The translations under genes and the position numbers were made by a program. Shown here piece by piece: positions 51,587 through 60,706 of a stretch of DNA of 64,000 bases. The stretch is from Streptosporangium pseudovulgare (GTDB lineage Bacteria; Actinomycetota; Actinomycetes; Streptosporangiales; Streptosporangiaceae): contig NZ_BMQJ01000007.1 in NCBI RefSeq assembly GCF_014648055.1, forward strand, positions 63,046 through 127,045, written 5' to 3'. The notes below the pieces were generated by a model, which saw only the letters and a program-made list of their open reading frames with translations, did not search any database and was not told where the DNA came from. Each line of letters starts with the position of its first letter. Position 1 is the stretch's first letter.

Positions 51587-52834
51587 TCAGGACGTCACCG
51601 CGCACTGCCCCCTGTTCTCCCTGACGGGACCGGCCCCTCCGGGGCGGATGTCGAAATCGAACATCTCCGTGGGCAGGTAGAGCGTGCAGCAGGCGTTCGG
51701 GACGTCGACGATCCCGCTGATCCGCCCCTCCACGGGCGCGGAGCCGAGGAGCAGGTACGCCTGCTCACCCGTGTAACCCCACTTCCTGAGGTACTCGATG
51801 GCGTTGAGGCACGCCCGGCGGTAGGCCAGCGTCGCGTCGAGGTGGTGGTTGACGTCCCTGTCGTGGTCGACCGAGATGCCGACGAACGACAGGAACTCCG
51901 AGTAGCGCGGTTCCACGTTTCCCGGCATGAAGACCGGGTTGGTGGTCACGCCGTACTTCTCCATGCCTCCCTTGATGAGGTCCACGTGGAGGTCGATGAA
52001 ACCTCCCATCTCCACCGCGCCACAGAAGGTGATCTCGCCGTCGCCCTGGCTGAAGTGCAGGTCTCCCCCGGAGAGCTTGGCGCCCTCCACGTAGACGGGG
52101 AAGAAGACCCGCGCCCCGCGGGTGAGGTTCTTGATGTCCTGGTTGCCGCCGTTCTCCCGGGGAGGCACGGTGCGGGCGCCCTCGCGGACGATCCGCGCGG
52201 CCAGTTCGCCGGTGGCCGTCCCGGCGAGGGCGCCGTCGGACAGCGGCGGCAGCGCCAGCGGCGGGACCCGGTTGGGATCGGTGTCGATGAGGGCCTGCTC
52301 CCGGCGGTTCCAGCGCGCGAGCATCTCCTCCGACGGCGCCGTGCCGAACAGCCCCGGATGGGTGATGCCCGTGTACCGGATGCCGGGCAGGTGGCGTGAC
52401 GTCGCGAATATGCCGTGGAAGTCCCAGACCGCCTTGTAGGCGTCCGGGAAGTAGTCGGTCAGGAAACCGCCGCCGTTCACCCTGGCGAAGATTCCGGTGT
52501 ACCCCCACCCCTGCCCGGACACGGGGCCGGACTGCTGGGGGATCGGGCCGATGTCGAGGATGTCGACGATCAGGAGGTCGCCCGGTTCGGCGCCCTCGAC
52601 CCCGATGGGGCCGCTCAGCATGTGCGGGACGGACAGGTCGACGTCCCGCACGTCGTCGGCCGAGTCGTTGTTCCCGATCTGGGAGTCGGTCCAGTCGCGG
52701 CACTCCAGGCGGAACTCGTCTCCCGGCCGCACGGTGGCGACCACCGGGATGTCCGGATGCCACCGGTTGTGGCCGGGCACGTCCTGGTCCCGCATTGACT
52801 TCGACTGGTCCACGCCGAACACGACTTCTGGCAT
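51587..52834 (-). CDS. fmdA: Formamidase
   Basis: 415 aa from ATG 52834. Full-length FmdA/AmdA pattern: HNRWHPDIP, LECRDWTDSQIGNNDSADDV, VDLSVPHMLSGPI, PGDLLIVDILDIG, GGDLHFSQGDGEITFCGAVEMGGF with the catalytic Glu/His region, and DVPNACCTLYLP. The enzyme breaks formamide (and some short amides) into formate and ammonia. The FmdB-type zinc-ribbon gene lies past it on the same strand, giving the classic fmdA-fmdB pair in the reverse order seen in some methylotrophs. Confidence 0.93.
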   Translation of the reverse strand: MPEVVFGVDQSKSMRDQDVPGHNRWHPDIPVVATVRPGDEFRLECRDWTDSQIGNNDSADDVRDVDLSVPHMLSGPIGVEGAEPGDLLIVDILDIGPIPQQSGPVSGQGWGYTGIFARVNGGGFLTDYFPDAYKAVWDFHGIFATSRHLPGIRYTGITHPGLFGTAPSEEMLARWNRREQALIDTDPNRVPPLALPPLSDGALAGTATGELAARIVREGARTVPPRENGGNQDIKNLTRGARVFFPVYVEGAKLSGGDLHFSQGDGEITFCGAVEMGGFIDLHVDLIKGGMEKYGVTTNPVFMPGNVEPRYSEFLSFVGISVDHDRDVNHHLDATLAYRRACLNAIEYLRKWGYTGEQAYLLLGSAPVEGRISGIVDVPNACCTLYLPTEMFDFDIRPGGAGPVRENRGQCAVTS

Positions 52835-52910
52835 GACGGCCCCCTTCTCGTGGAATCCGTGCTCCCGGTACGGCGGGCGCCGGCGGGCGAGCCGGGTGAC
52901 CCCGTACCGC

Positions 52911-53186
52911 TCATGGCCTGGGCAGGCGTGCCGTCGCCGGGTGCGGAGGGCGCACGGCCCGCCGGCCGGGCGGCGCGGGGACGACCTCGGGCGCCTCCCG
53001 GCTCCGTTCCCCACGGTCGAGGGCGGCCGACAGCGCGGGAGACACCCGGGAAAGGCGAGGTGCGGACAGGACGCGCCGCGCGGCCCGCTCACAGGCGGGG
53101 CAGTCCCGGGTGGGCGGCGCGGCCCCCATCGGCAGGCGCACCTCGAAGCGGCCGCACTCCGGGCAGAGATATTCGTAGGTGACCAT
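52911..53186 (-). CDS. FmdB-family zinc-ribbon protein
   Basis: 91 aa from ATG 53186. MVTYEYLCPECGRFEV and RDCPACERAARRV supply two CxxC pairs, a zinc ribbon like FmdB, a putative regulator of formamidase. The tail (residues ~50-91) is a Pro/Arg/Glu-rich extension. It is upstream of fmdA on the - strand, 76 bp away. The 328-bp gap beyond its start (53187-53514) has repeated TCTCCCGG words and no other gene seen. Confidence 0.88.
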   Translation of the reverse strand: MVTYEYLCPECGRFEVRLPMGAAPPTRDCPACERAARRVLSAPRLSRVSPALSAALDRGERSREAPEVVPAPPGRRAVRPPHPATARLPRP

Positions 53187-53514
53187 GGGCACCCCTCCGC
53201 GTCGGAAGGACGGATCTCCGGTACGGCCACGGGGCCGGCCCCCGGAATCGGATGGATCGCCTCTCATCACGTCGGATGACCCGGACAACGCGTTCCCGCC
53301 GGACCGGTCGCGTTCCCCCGGATGACCGACGATGTCTCCCGGTCTCCCGGTCTCCCTGGTCTCCCGGGTCTTCCGAGACTCCCGGGCGATGTTCCCCCCG
53401 GGCGACCGCGAACGTCTCCCGGCAGGCGGGACGCTACCCCGCCGACCGGCGAGAGTCCGTTTCATACCCGCCGTGAGCAGGGCGAATCCCGGCGCGCCGG
53501 GGCCGGGCCCGTTC

Positions 53515-54798
53515 TCAGCGGGCCGGGCCGGGGCCGAGCTCGACGACGACCTCGGCTCCCCCCGAGGCGCGTGTGCGGGCCAGCAGGCCGCCGCCCGACT
53601 CCTCGGCGGTGCGGCGCGCGATGTCGAGACCGAGACCGGTGGACGCGCCGCCGCTCACCCCCCGGCCGGTCGGGTCCGGGTGGGCGAAGCCGGGTCCCTC
53701 ATCGGTGATCACCAGCCGGGCTCCGCCCCCGGGCCGCCGGGGTGTCAGCTCGACGGCGAACGGGGTGCCGTCGGGGGTGTGGGCGAACACGTTCTCCAGC
53801 AGCAGGTCCACGCAGGCCGCGAGATCGTGCTCGCTCACCCCCACGGTGATCGGGTCGTCCGCGAGGTCCAGCCGCAGCGGCCGGTCCTGGTCCTCGGCGA
53901 GCGCCGACCAGAAGGCGACCCGCTCGCCGACGACCCGGGTGGCGTCGCAGCCCGGCACGCCGTCCCGGTCGAACCGGCGCGCCTCGCGGATGATCTGGTC
54001 GACCATGCGCTCGACGCTGTCGACGACCCGTCCCACCCGTTCCGCCTCGTCCCGGTCGCGCATGCCGTCGGCCTCCAGCCGGAGCGCGGTGACCGGGGTG
54101 CGCAGCCGGTGGGAGAGGTCGGCGACCGCCTCGCGTTCGTGGGTGAGCAGCCCGCGGATGCGGGCGGCCAGGTGGTTGAGGGCGTTGCCGACCTCGCGGA
54201 TCTCCGGCGGGCCCGCCGGTTCCACCCGGGCCCGCAGGTCACCTCGGGCCAGCCGCCGGGAGACCTCCGCGACCTGCCCGACCGGCCGGATCAGGGAGCG
54301 GGCGAGCCGGTCGGCGACGGTGATGCCGACGAGGAGCAGCGCCAGCCCGGTCAGGCCGAGCACCAGCCAGGCCCACCCGACCCCCCGGCGCAGCCGTTCG
54401 GCGTCCACGAACGCGCGGACGACCATGGTGCCGCGCTCCCCACCCTGGACGGCCACCAGCACCTCCCGGCCCGCGGGCGTGTCGACGGTGATGCTCCGGC
54501 CGCGCGCGGCCAGCTCGACGCCGGGTCCGCGCGGCGCCAGCGCGCCGAGGAAACCGTGACCGGGCAGGAAGACGGTGATCGGCACCCCGCCGGCGCCGCT
54601 CGCCTGCCGTACGGTGGCCTCCAGGACCTTCCGGTCGTCCAGCGCCGCGGCGGTGGCGACCGACTGCGCCCACGTGGTGGCGGCGGCCGTGGCCCGCTCG
54701 GCCGCCAGCGTCCTGACCAGCAGGGCGAGCGGCACGAGGAAGGCGATCAGGACCAGCGAGGTGGTCGCCACCGCGAGCAGGGCAAGGCGTCGCCTCAT
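53515..54798 (-). CDS. Two-component sensor histidine kinase
   Basis: 427 aa. Spans at about 8-28 and 143-165 flank an outside sensor of about 110 aa. A HAMP linker, the HisKA box (VADLSHRLRTPVTALRLEADGMRD) and an ATPase domain with LLENVFAHTPDGTPF (N box), DEGPGFAHPD (G1) and TGLGLDIARRTAEESGGG (G2) follow. It lies 10 bp after the response-regulator gene, forming an operon. Signal is unknown. Confidence 0.94.
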   Translation of the reverse strand: MRRRLALLAVATTSLVLIAFLVPLALLVRTLAAERATAAATTWAQSVATAAALDDRKVLEATVRQASGAGGVPITVFLPGHGFLGALAPRGPGVELAARGRSITVDTPAGREVLVAVQGGERGTMVVRAFVDAERLRRGVGWAWLVLGLTGLALLLVGITVADRLARSLIRPVGQVAEVSRRLARGDLRARVEPAGPPEIREVGNALNHLAARIRGLLTHEREAVADLSHRLRTPVTALRLEADGMRDRDEAERVGRVVDSVERMVDQIIREARRFDRDGVPGCDATRVVGERVAFWSALAEDQDRPLRLDLADDPITVGVSEHDLAACVDLLLENVFAHTPDGTPFAVELTPRRPGGGARLVITDEGPGFAHPDPTGRGVSGGASTGLGLDIARRTAEESGGGLLARTRASGGAEVVVELGPGPAR

Positions 54799-54808
54799 CG
54801 GGGTCTCC

Positions 54809-55501
54809 TCACGTCCCCGGATCGACGATCTTCACGCCCACGCCGTGAACGGTCTGCAGGTAGCGGGGCCGCTGGGCGCTCTCGCCGAGCTTGCGGCGCA
54901 GCCACGACAGATGGACGTCGACGGTCTTGTCCGCGCCGCCGTACGCCATCCGCCACACCTCGGCCAGCAGTTCCCGCTTGGGGACGACCTGGCCGGGGCG
55001 GAGCGCGAGGTAGTGCAGCAGGTCGAACTCCTTGGGCGTCAGGTCGAGTCTCACTCCGTCGAGGAACGCCTCCCGGCCGGCCGGTTCGATGAGCAGCCCG
55101 CCGACCCGCACCGGCGCCGCCTCGGCGCCGGCGCCCGCGTCCCGGCCGCGGCGCAGCACGGCCCGGATGCGCGCGTCCAGCTGGGCCGCGCTGAACGGTT
55201 TGACGACGTAGTCGTCGGCTCCGGCGTCCAGTGCCCGGACGATCTCCGGTTCGGCGTCGCGCGCGGTCGCCACGATGACCGGGACGGCGCTGACGGCCCG
55301 GAGCATGCGCAGCACCTCGCAGCCGTCGAGGTCGGGCAGGCCCAGGTCGAGCACGACCAGGTCGGGCCGGTCCTCCACCGCCAGGGTGAGTCCGGGCATG
55401 CCCGCGACGGCCGAGGTCACGGCGTGGCCCCGGTCGGTCAGCGCGCGGCTCAGCGCGGATCGAACCTGGGCGTCGTCCTCGACGAGCAGCAACCGGGCCA
55501 C
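54809..55501 (-). CDS. OmpR/PhoB-family response regulator
   Basis: 230 aa from GTG 55501. The receiver shows LVEDD, phospho-acceptor Asp in LVVLDLGLPD near residue 52, and VKPFSAAQLDARI with the conserved Lys. The winged helix includes LTPKEFDLLHYLALRPGQVV and VDVHLSWLRRKLGE. Upstream of and coupled with the histidine kinase. A small membrane protein is divergent at 111 bp and is the likeliest target. Confidence 0.95.
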   Translation of the reverse strand: MARLLLVEDDAQVRSALSRALTDRGHAVTSAVAGMPGLTLAVEDRPDLVVLDLGLPDLDGCEVLRMLRAVSAVPVIVATARDAEPEIVRALDAGADDYVVKPFSAAQLDARIRAVLRRGRDAGAGAEAAPVRVGGLLIEPAGREAFLDGVRLDLTPKEFDLLHYLALRPGQVVPKRELLAEVWRMAYGGADKTVDVHLSWLRRKLGESAQRPRYLQTVHGVGVKIVDPGT

Positions 55502-55611
55502 GGTGACGTACCGACCTCTCCTGGCTGGTTAACGGTCCCGACGAGAATGGAAGGTTCCCCGTCGGACAGGAAAGACACCGGGGGAGGAAACCCGCCGACG
55601 GGAGGGACGTG

Positions 55612-56064
55612 ATGGACCGCCGCGCGTTGCTGGGGGTGGGGGGCTGGCTGGCCGCCGCCGTCCTGACCACGATCGCCGTCGTCTGGGCGGTGTCCCTGAT
55701 CGGCACCGACATCACCGGCCCCGCCGCCCGCCCCATGACCCTGGAGGAGGTCGAGCGGGCCCTGGCCACCGCTTCCGCCGTGCCGAGCGTCGGGCCGCCG
55801 GCCTCGGCCGGTCCCGGCTCGCAGGCCCTCGGCTTCTCCTACGCCGAGGGGTCGGTGACCGCCGCCTGCGACGCCGGGCGGGCCCTGCTGCTGTCCTGGA
55901 CGCCCGCCCCCGGGTACGGCGTCGACGACGTCGAGCGCGGTCCGGCCCACACCGCCTCGGTGGTCTTCGAGTCGGACGACCGCACGACCACGGTCAGCCT
56001 GACGTGCCGCTCGGGAACGCCCGTCGCCACGGTCCGCTCCGAGATCGAACACGACGAGGACTGA
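55612..56064 (+). CDS. Small membrane-anchored protein divergent to the two-component system
   Basis: 150 aa from ATG 55612 with GGAGGGAC upstream. One span (about 8-30) precedes an outside domain with two Cys (AACDAG and LTCRSG) that may pair. The pattern ALGFSYAEGSVTAACDAGRALLLSW is not in a family I recognise. Its place opposite the response regulator suggests it is controlled by that system or feeds back to the sensor. Confidence 0.72.
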   Translation: MDRRALLGVGGWLAAAVLTTIAVVWAVSLIGTDITGPAARPMTLEEVERALATASAVPSVGPPASAGPGSQALGFSYAEGSVTAACDAGRALLLSWTPAPGYGVDDVERGPAHTASVVFESDDRTTTVSLTCRSGTPVATVRSEIEHDED

Positions 56065-56101
56065 CCGCGGCGGTCCCCTTCAGGTCCCCGCCAGGTCCCG
56101 G

Positions 56102-57328
56102 TCAGGTCCCGGTGGGGACGGACGGCGGCGTGTCCCCGGCCTCCGCGTCGTCCTCCGCGTCGTCCCGGCCCGCCGCCAGCCGGCGTCGTCCGGCGAACAG
56201 GAGGAGGGCGCCCGCGGCGGCGCCCGCCGCGCCGCACGCCGCGGCCCAGGGGGCGCTCGCGTGCTCCAGGACGAACCCGGCGGCGGCCGATCCCAGCGCC
56301 GTCCCGCTGGTGATCAGCGTGACCAGCCAGGCGAACGCCTCGGTCACCGTTCCGCGCGGGGCGAGCTCCCCGATCAGGGCGAACGTGACCGTCAGCAGGG
56401 GCGCCAGGAACAGCCCGGTGACGATCATCAGGCAGGCCATGAGGGGCGGGGCGGGCAGCAGGCAGAGCAGGGCGTAGCCGCCGGCCAGCCCGGCGGCCAG
56501 CGGCGGCACCCGCCGTGCGGGACGCGCCGCCGGGCGCATCGCCCCGTACAGCAGGGCTCCGATCATGGCCCCGAGCGCGTTCAGCGCCAGGAGCGCGGGG
56601 GCGCCGCCGAAGACGCGGTGCTCCTCGGCGTAGGAGACCACCAGGACGTTGAGCGTGCCGATGGCGACGCCCGCGCCGGTGAGCCCGGCCAGCAGGAGGA
56701 GCAGGGCCCGGCTGCGCAGCGGCCCGAGCCAGTCGGTCGAGCGGAAGGGGGCCCGCCAGTCGCGGGAGGGCGGGGCGGTCACGACGAACAGCACGCCGGC
56801 GACGCCCAGGGCCGCCCCGGCCCACAGCGCGGCGACCGGCGAGGCCAGCGCCACTGCGCCGGCCACCACCAGCGGCCCGCCGATGAAGATCAGCTCCTGG
56901 GCGGCGGCGTCGAGGGCGTAGGCCGACCCCAGCAGCTCGGGGCCGACGAGGTTCGGCCACAGCACCCGCAGGCACGGTTCGAGCGGCGGCGTCGCCGCGC
57001 CCGCGAGGACCGCCCCGGTCAGCACCGCGTACGGGTTCCCGGGCGCGACGGCGACGGCCGCGAACCCGGCGGCCGCCGCGAGCGCCGCCGGGAGGAGCAC
57101 CCGCGCCTGGCCGGCCCGGTCCACCATGCGTCCCAGGACGGGCCCGCCCACGGCCGCCGCGACGGCGAAGGCCCCGGCCGCGACGCCGACGAAGGCGTAG
57201 CCGGCGCCGTTCTCCCGCAGCGCCAGGGGGATGGCCACGGCCGCCATCGCGCTGGGCAGGCGGCCGACGAGGCTGCCCAGCAGCAGCCGGACGACGTACG
57301 GGACGCGGAGCAGGCTGAGATATCCCAT
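56102..57328 (-). CDS. MFS transporter
   Basis: 408 aa with about 12 hydrophobic segments. GRMVDRAGQARVLLP is the MFS loop 2-3 signature, and LGSLVGRLPSAMAAVAIPLAL is the first span region. The type resembles actinobacterial drug-efflux MFS proteins. It ends in an acidic DDAEDDAEAGD tail. No operon partner. Confidence 0.9.
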   Translation of the reverse strand: MGYLSLLRVPYVVRLLLGSLVGRLPSAMAAVAIPLALRENGAGYAFVGVAAGAFAVAAAVGGPVLGRMVDRAGQARVLLPAALAAAAGFAAVAVAPGNPYAVLTGAVLAGAATPPLEPCLRVLWPNLVGPELLGSAYALDAAAQELIFIGGPLVVAGAVALASPVAALWAGAALGVAGVLFVVTAPPSRDWRAPFRSTDWLGPLRSRALLLLLAGLTGAGVAIGTLNVLVVSYAEEHRVFGGAPALLALNALGAMIGALLYGAMRPAARPARRVPPLAAGLAGGYALLCLLPAPPLMACLMIVTGLFLAPLLTVTFALIGELAPRGTVTEAFAWLVTLITSGTALGSAAAGFVLEHASAPWAAACGAAGAAAGALLLFAGRRRLAAGRDDAEDDAEAGDTPPSVPTGT

Positions 57329-57438
57329 CCGAGCATTCTGAACCGATCCGCGGGCGTACGGGAGGTGCCGGTCGTGTCACCTGCCGCGGCGGCGGGGTGG
57401 CGGGGCGGCAGGGCGGCCGTGCCGGCGAACGCGCGGGC

Positions 57439-57510
57439 GGGCCGTACCGGGGGCGGCGCGGGCCGTACCGGGGGCGGCGCGGGCCGTACCGGGGGCCACG
57501 CGGGCCGTGC
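57439..57510. repeat. 21-bp tandem repeat, three copies
   Basis: The unit GGGCCGTACCGGGGGCGGCGC occurs at 57439, 57460 and 57481 (the third with changes), within the 286-bp gap upstream of the lipoprotein gene and the divergent MFS gene. GCGAACGCGCGGGC flanks it at both sides (about 57425 and 57512). Confidence 0.85.
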
Positions 57511-57614
57511 CCGCGAACGCGCGGGCCGGCCGTACCCGCGACCGCGTCCCAGTGAAATGTCCGGTACGGTCATACACCGCCGTCTGCCGGGACGAAACGG
57601 GAGGAACCAATACC

Positions 57615-58550
57615 GTGGTGCGCAAGGCGCGTGAGGCGCTGCCCATCGCCGTCCTGGCGGTGAGCCTGACCGGCTGCGGCCTCGTGTCGCCCTTCTCCGC
57701 CCGGCCGGCCGGCACGCCCGCCGCGGCCTCCCCCTCCCGGCCGGGCGCGACGCCCGCCCCCGCCACCACCCCGGCGCCGACGCCGGAGCCGTCGTCCGGG
57801 GCGCCCCGGCTCACCCCCGCCGCGGCGAAGAAGGCCGCGGCGTCCTGGGTCGCCGCGTACAACAAGATGATCAAGAAACGCGGATGGTGGCGTGACCCGG
57901 CCCTGATGGTCACCCTCCTCGGCGAGGCCGCCCTGCACGAGGCGGTCATCGACCGCGCGCACGCGGCGGAGGACAAGAAGCGGACCCGCAAGCCGATCCG
58001 GCTGACCGGCAGGCAGACGTACTACGTGCCCCGGGAGCAGCCGCCCGGCGGGGAGTGGTTCATGCTCCAGGCGACCTACCGCGGGGAGGACCGCCCGCAC
58101 ATCCTGTCCTTCTGGCGGGAGGCCGGCACGCCGTCCTTCGTCCTGGCGGGGAAGAGCCCGCTGCACTACGGCGAGCGGGTCCCCGAGCCGCGCCGGGACT
58201 CCGGCGGCTACGTCACCGCCGCGCCGCGCACGGTCGGCACGCTCCTCGCCCTGGAGTACCAGACCTTCTGGAACTCCCCCAAGCACACGAGCGCGGCGGG
58301 CGCCACCGGCTACCGGCTGGCCAAGGACAACTTCAGCCGCCGCGCCTTCCCCCAGGTCTACAAGGGCCTCTACGCGGCCTACCGGTCCTTCACCCCCGCC
58401 TACGGCTTCGTCACCCGGAGCGGCGGCTCGTTCTACCTCTTCAGCCTGCTCAACCACCCGCAGGGGGTCACGCAGGTCCTCACCGTCGGCGCGTTCGTCC
58501 CCCGGGGCCGTAAGACGATCGACGAGATCGCCGGAGACTGGTACGCCTGA
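57615..58550 (+). CDS. Predicted lipoprotein of unknown function
   Basis: 311 aa from GTG 57615 with GGGAGGAAC 8 bp upstream. A signal ends in LTGCGLV, a good lipobox with Cys near residue 19. A Pro/Ala/Thr linker follows, then a globular domain (about 75-310) rich in Tyr, Trp and basic residues (NKMIKKRGWWRD, TYYVPREQPPGGEWF, GYRLAKDNFSRRAFPQVYKGL). It resembles actinobacterial outside lipoproteins without a named family. A perfect terminator follows. Confidence 0.78.
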   Translation: MVRKAREALPIAVLAVSLTGCGLVSPFSARPAGTPAAASPSRPGATPAPATTPAPTPEPSSGAPRLTPAAAKKAAASWVAAYNKMIKKRGWWRDPALMVTLLGEAALHEAVIDRAHAAEDKKRTRKPIRLTGRQTYYVPREQPPGGEWFMLQATYRGEDRPHILSFWREAGTPSFVLAGKSPLHYGERVPEPRRDSGGYVTAAPRTVGTLLALEYQTFWNSPKHTSAAGATGYRLAKDNFSRRAFPQVYKGLYAAYRSFTPAYGFVTRSGGSFYLFSLLNHPQGVTQVLTVGAFVPRGRKTIDEIAGDWYA

Positions 58551-58565
58551 CCGTCCGCCGGACCG

Positions 58566-58590
58566 GCCGGCGACGCGGCGCGTCGCCGGC
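58566..58590 (+). terminator. Terminator after lipoprotein gene
   Basis: GCCGGCGACGC and GCGTCGCCGGC form a perfect 11-bp stem with loop GGC, 15 bp past the stop. Confidence 0.65.
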
Positions 58591-58675
58591 GGGTGATCGC
58601 GCTCGGCCGGATCCTTCCGCTCGCCGGATCCCGGCGGGCCTCCACGGCGGCCTGCCCGCTCTCGGCGCCACGGCT

Positions 58676-58702
58676 TGAAAACATATCTCCAATCTGTTTT
58701 CA
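58676..58702. promoter_or_regulatory. TetR operator 1 (monooxygenase gene)
   Basis: TGAAAACA and TGTTTTCA are perfect 8-bp arms with an 11-bp spacer, 24 bp ahead of the monooxygenase ATG. The same left arm with TAT after it recurs ahead of the TetR gene. Confidence 0.7.
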
Positions 58703-58726
58703 TGGCCACAGAGAGGAGATCGCGAC

Positions 58727-59872
58727 ATGCGAGCCATCATCATCGGAGCGGGGATCGCCGGACTGGCCGCCGCGCTGCGGCTGGAGCAGGCCGGCTGGGA
58801 CGTCCTGGTGGCCGAGCGGGCGCCGGAGCGCCGCGGCGGCGGCTACGGCGTCACCTTCGGCGGGATCGGCCACGACGGCGCCGAGCGGATGGGGATCCTG
58901 CCCGCTCTGCGGCGGCGGGCCTTCACCACCCGGGAGCTGGTCTACCGCAGGCCGGGCGGAGAGCCCCGCTTCACGCTCAGCGGCCAGGTCATCACCGCCA
59001 CCATGGGCGCCAGGTCCTTCAACATCCTGCGCGGCGACATCGAGGCGGTGCTGTACGAGGCGGTCAGGGAATCGGCCGCGATCCGCTTCGGCACCACGGT
59101 CACCGCGGTCGGCCAGGACGACGAGGCGGTGCACGTCACCCTCAGCGACGGCACTGTCGAGCACGCCGACCTGCTCATCGGCGCCGACGGGCTGCACTCC
59201 GCGACACGTGCCCTCGTCTTCGGGCCCGAGGAGGACTACCGCCTCGACATGGGGCACCGGGTCGCGGTCTACATGCTCGGGGAGCGGCCCGCCGGCCTGC
59301 CGGAGGGCACCACGGGCACCATCAGCGCGGGCGGGCGCACGTTCGCGATGATGAGCGTCGGCGACGGCCGTACGGCCGCCTTCTTCGGCTACCGCAGCGA
59401 CCTCGGCCGCCCGCAGAGGTCGCCGGAGGAACTGCACGAGGTCTACGGCGACATGGGCTGGCTGGTCCCGCAGGCGCTGGAGGGCCTCAGGAGCGCCGAC
59501 TCGGTCTACTTCGACACCATCAGCCAGATGGTGGTGGACCGGTGGAGCCACGGCCGGGTCGTGCTGCTCGGCGACGCCGCCTGGTGCGTCACGCTGTTCG
59601 CCGGCTACGGCTCCTCCCTCGCCGTCGGTGGCGCCGACCTGCTCGGCGCCGCCCTGGAACGCCACCCCGGCGACGTCGCGGCCGCGCTCGCGGAGTGGGA
59701 GGCGCGGCTGCGGCCGGAGGCGGAGAAGAAGCAGAGACTCGGCCGCCGGGTCAAGGGGGTCTACGCCCCGCGCAGCCAGGTCGCGCTGGAACTCACCCAG
59801 CTCCCGCTGCGGCTGTCGTCGTGGGGGCCGGTCCGGCGGATGGTCGAGCGGAGGTTCCAGCTGCGAGGATGA
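58727..59872 (+). CDS. FAD-dependent monooxygenase
   Basis: 381 aa from ATG 58727 with GAGGAG upstream. GAGIAGLAAALRLEQAGWDVLVAER is the FAD Rossmann loop; LIGADGLHSATR is the DG motif; RVVLLGDAAWCVTLFAGYGSSLAVGGADLL is the GD motif. This is a class A flavoprotein aromatic hydroxylase-type fold (PHBH-like), also seen in tetracycline-modifying enzymes. The next gene is a TetR regulator with a matching operator, indicating substrate-induced control. Substrate is unknown. Confidence 0.92.
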   Translation: MRAIIIGAGIAGLAAALRLEQAGWDVLVAERAPERRGGGYGVTFGGIGHDGAERMGILPALRRRAFTTRELVYRRPGGEPRFTLSGQVITATMGARSFNILRGDIEAVLYEAVRESAAIRFGTTVTAVGQDDEAVHVTLSDGTVEHADLLIGADGLHSATRALVFGPEEDYRLDMGHRVAVYMLGERPAGLPEGTTGTISAGGRTFAMMSVGDGRTAAFFGYRSDLGRPQRSPEELHEVYGDMGWLVPQALEGLRSADSVYFDTISQMVVDRWSHGRVVLLGDAAWCVTLFAGYGSSLAVGGADLLGAALERHPGDVAAALAEWEARLRPEAEKKQRLGRRVKGVYAPRSQVALELTQLPLRLSSWGPVRRMVERRFQLRG

Positions 59873-59885
59873 GGTCCTGCCCTTC

Positions 59886-59912
59886 TGAAAACATATGATC
59901 GGCATGTTCATA
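59886..59912. promoter_or_regulatory. TetR operator 2 (TetR gene)
   Basis: TGAAAACATATGATCGGCATGTTCATA repeats the left arm of operator 1 (TGAAAACATAT) and carries a two-base-shorter right arm. It lies 17 bp ahead of the TetR start, fitting autoregulation. Confidence 0.6.
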
Positions 59913-59928
59913 TGGAAGGGACTCGCTC

Positions 59929-60552
59929 ATGCCTCCAGCCTTCTCCGCCGAGGAGCGAGCCCGTATCACCGGGCTTCTCGTGGCCAACGGCCGACGCCTG
60001 TTCACCACCCAGGGCCTGCGCAAGACCTCCCTGGAGGACCTGGTCGCCGGCACCGGCATCGCCAAGAGCACCTTCTACGTCTTCTTCGACTCCAAGGAGG
60101 CGCTCTACCTGGAGCTGATGCTCGCCCAGATGGCCGAGGTCAAGCACCGCGTCATCGACCAGGCGCTGCTGGGCGGGCCCGACGCCCGCGCGGGACTGCG
60201 CCGCTTCCTGCACGCCACCATCGAGGAACTGACCACCAACCCGCTGTACGGCAGGCTGATGACCCACCCCGAGGAGATGGAGGCCGTGACCAGGAGGCTG
60301 GATCCCGACCGGGTGGCGTCCGCGCCGGAGAACCCGGTCACCGCGCTGGCCGCCTTCCTCGCCCGGCACGGCGAGGACTTCGTCGACGCCGACCCCGCCG
60401 TGATCACCGGCGTCCTGCAGACCGTCCTCCTGGCGCCCATGCACAGGGACAGGCTGGCCGACCCCGACCTGTACCCGAAGATCCTCGACCTGCTGATCGA
60501 CATCGTCGCCACCGGCCTGACCGAGAGATCGCCGCGGCCCCGCCCTTCGTGA
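59929..60552 (+). CDS. TetR/AcrR-family regulator
   Basis: 207 aa from ATG 59929. The first helix-turn-helix reads RLFTTQGLRKTSLEDLVAGTGIAKSTFYVFFDSKEALYLELM, standard TetR. The rest is a ligand-binding helical domain. It follows the FAD monooxygenase and shares a TGAAAACATAT operator, so it most likely represses that gene and itself. Confidence 0.93.
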   Translation: MPPAFSAEERARITGLLVANGRRLFTTQGLRKTSLEDLVAGTGIAKSTFYVFFDSKEALYLELMLAQMAEVKHRVIDQALLGGPDARAGLRRFLHATIEELTTNPLYGRLMTHPEEMEAVTRRLDPDRVASAPENPVTALAAFLARHGEDFVDADPAVITGVLQTVLLAPMHRDRLADPDLYPKILDLLIDIVATGLTERSPRPRPS

Positions 60553-60706
60553 GGGCGCAGTGTCCGTCTCCGCAGTGCGGGATGCGGCGTCCGTCTCCGC
60601 GGTGCGGGATCTCGCCGCCTCCGCCGCCGGACCCTTCCGGCCGCGGAGGCGGGGCGCCGGGGATATCCGGTGGTACCGCCCCGTGCGGGTGTGCCACCGT
60701 GGGCGG

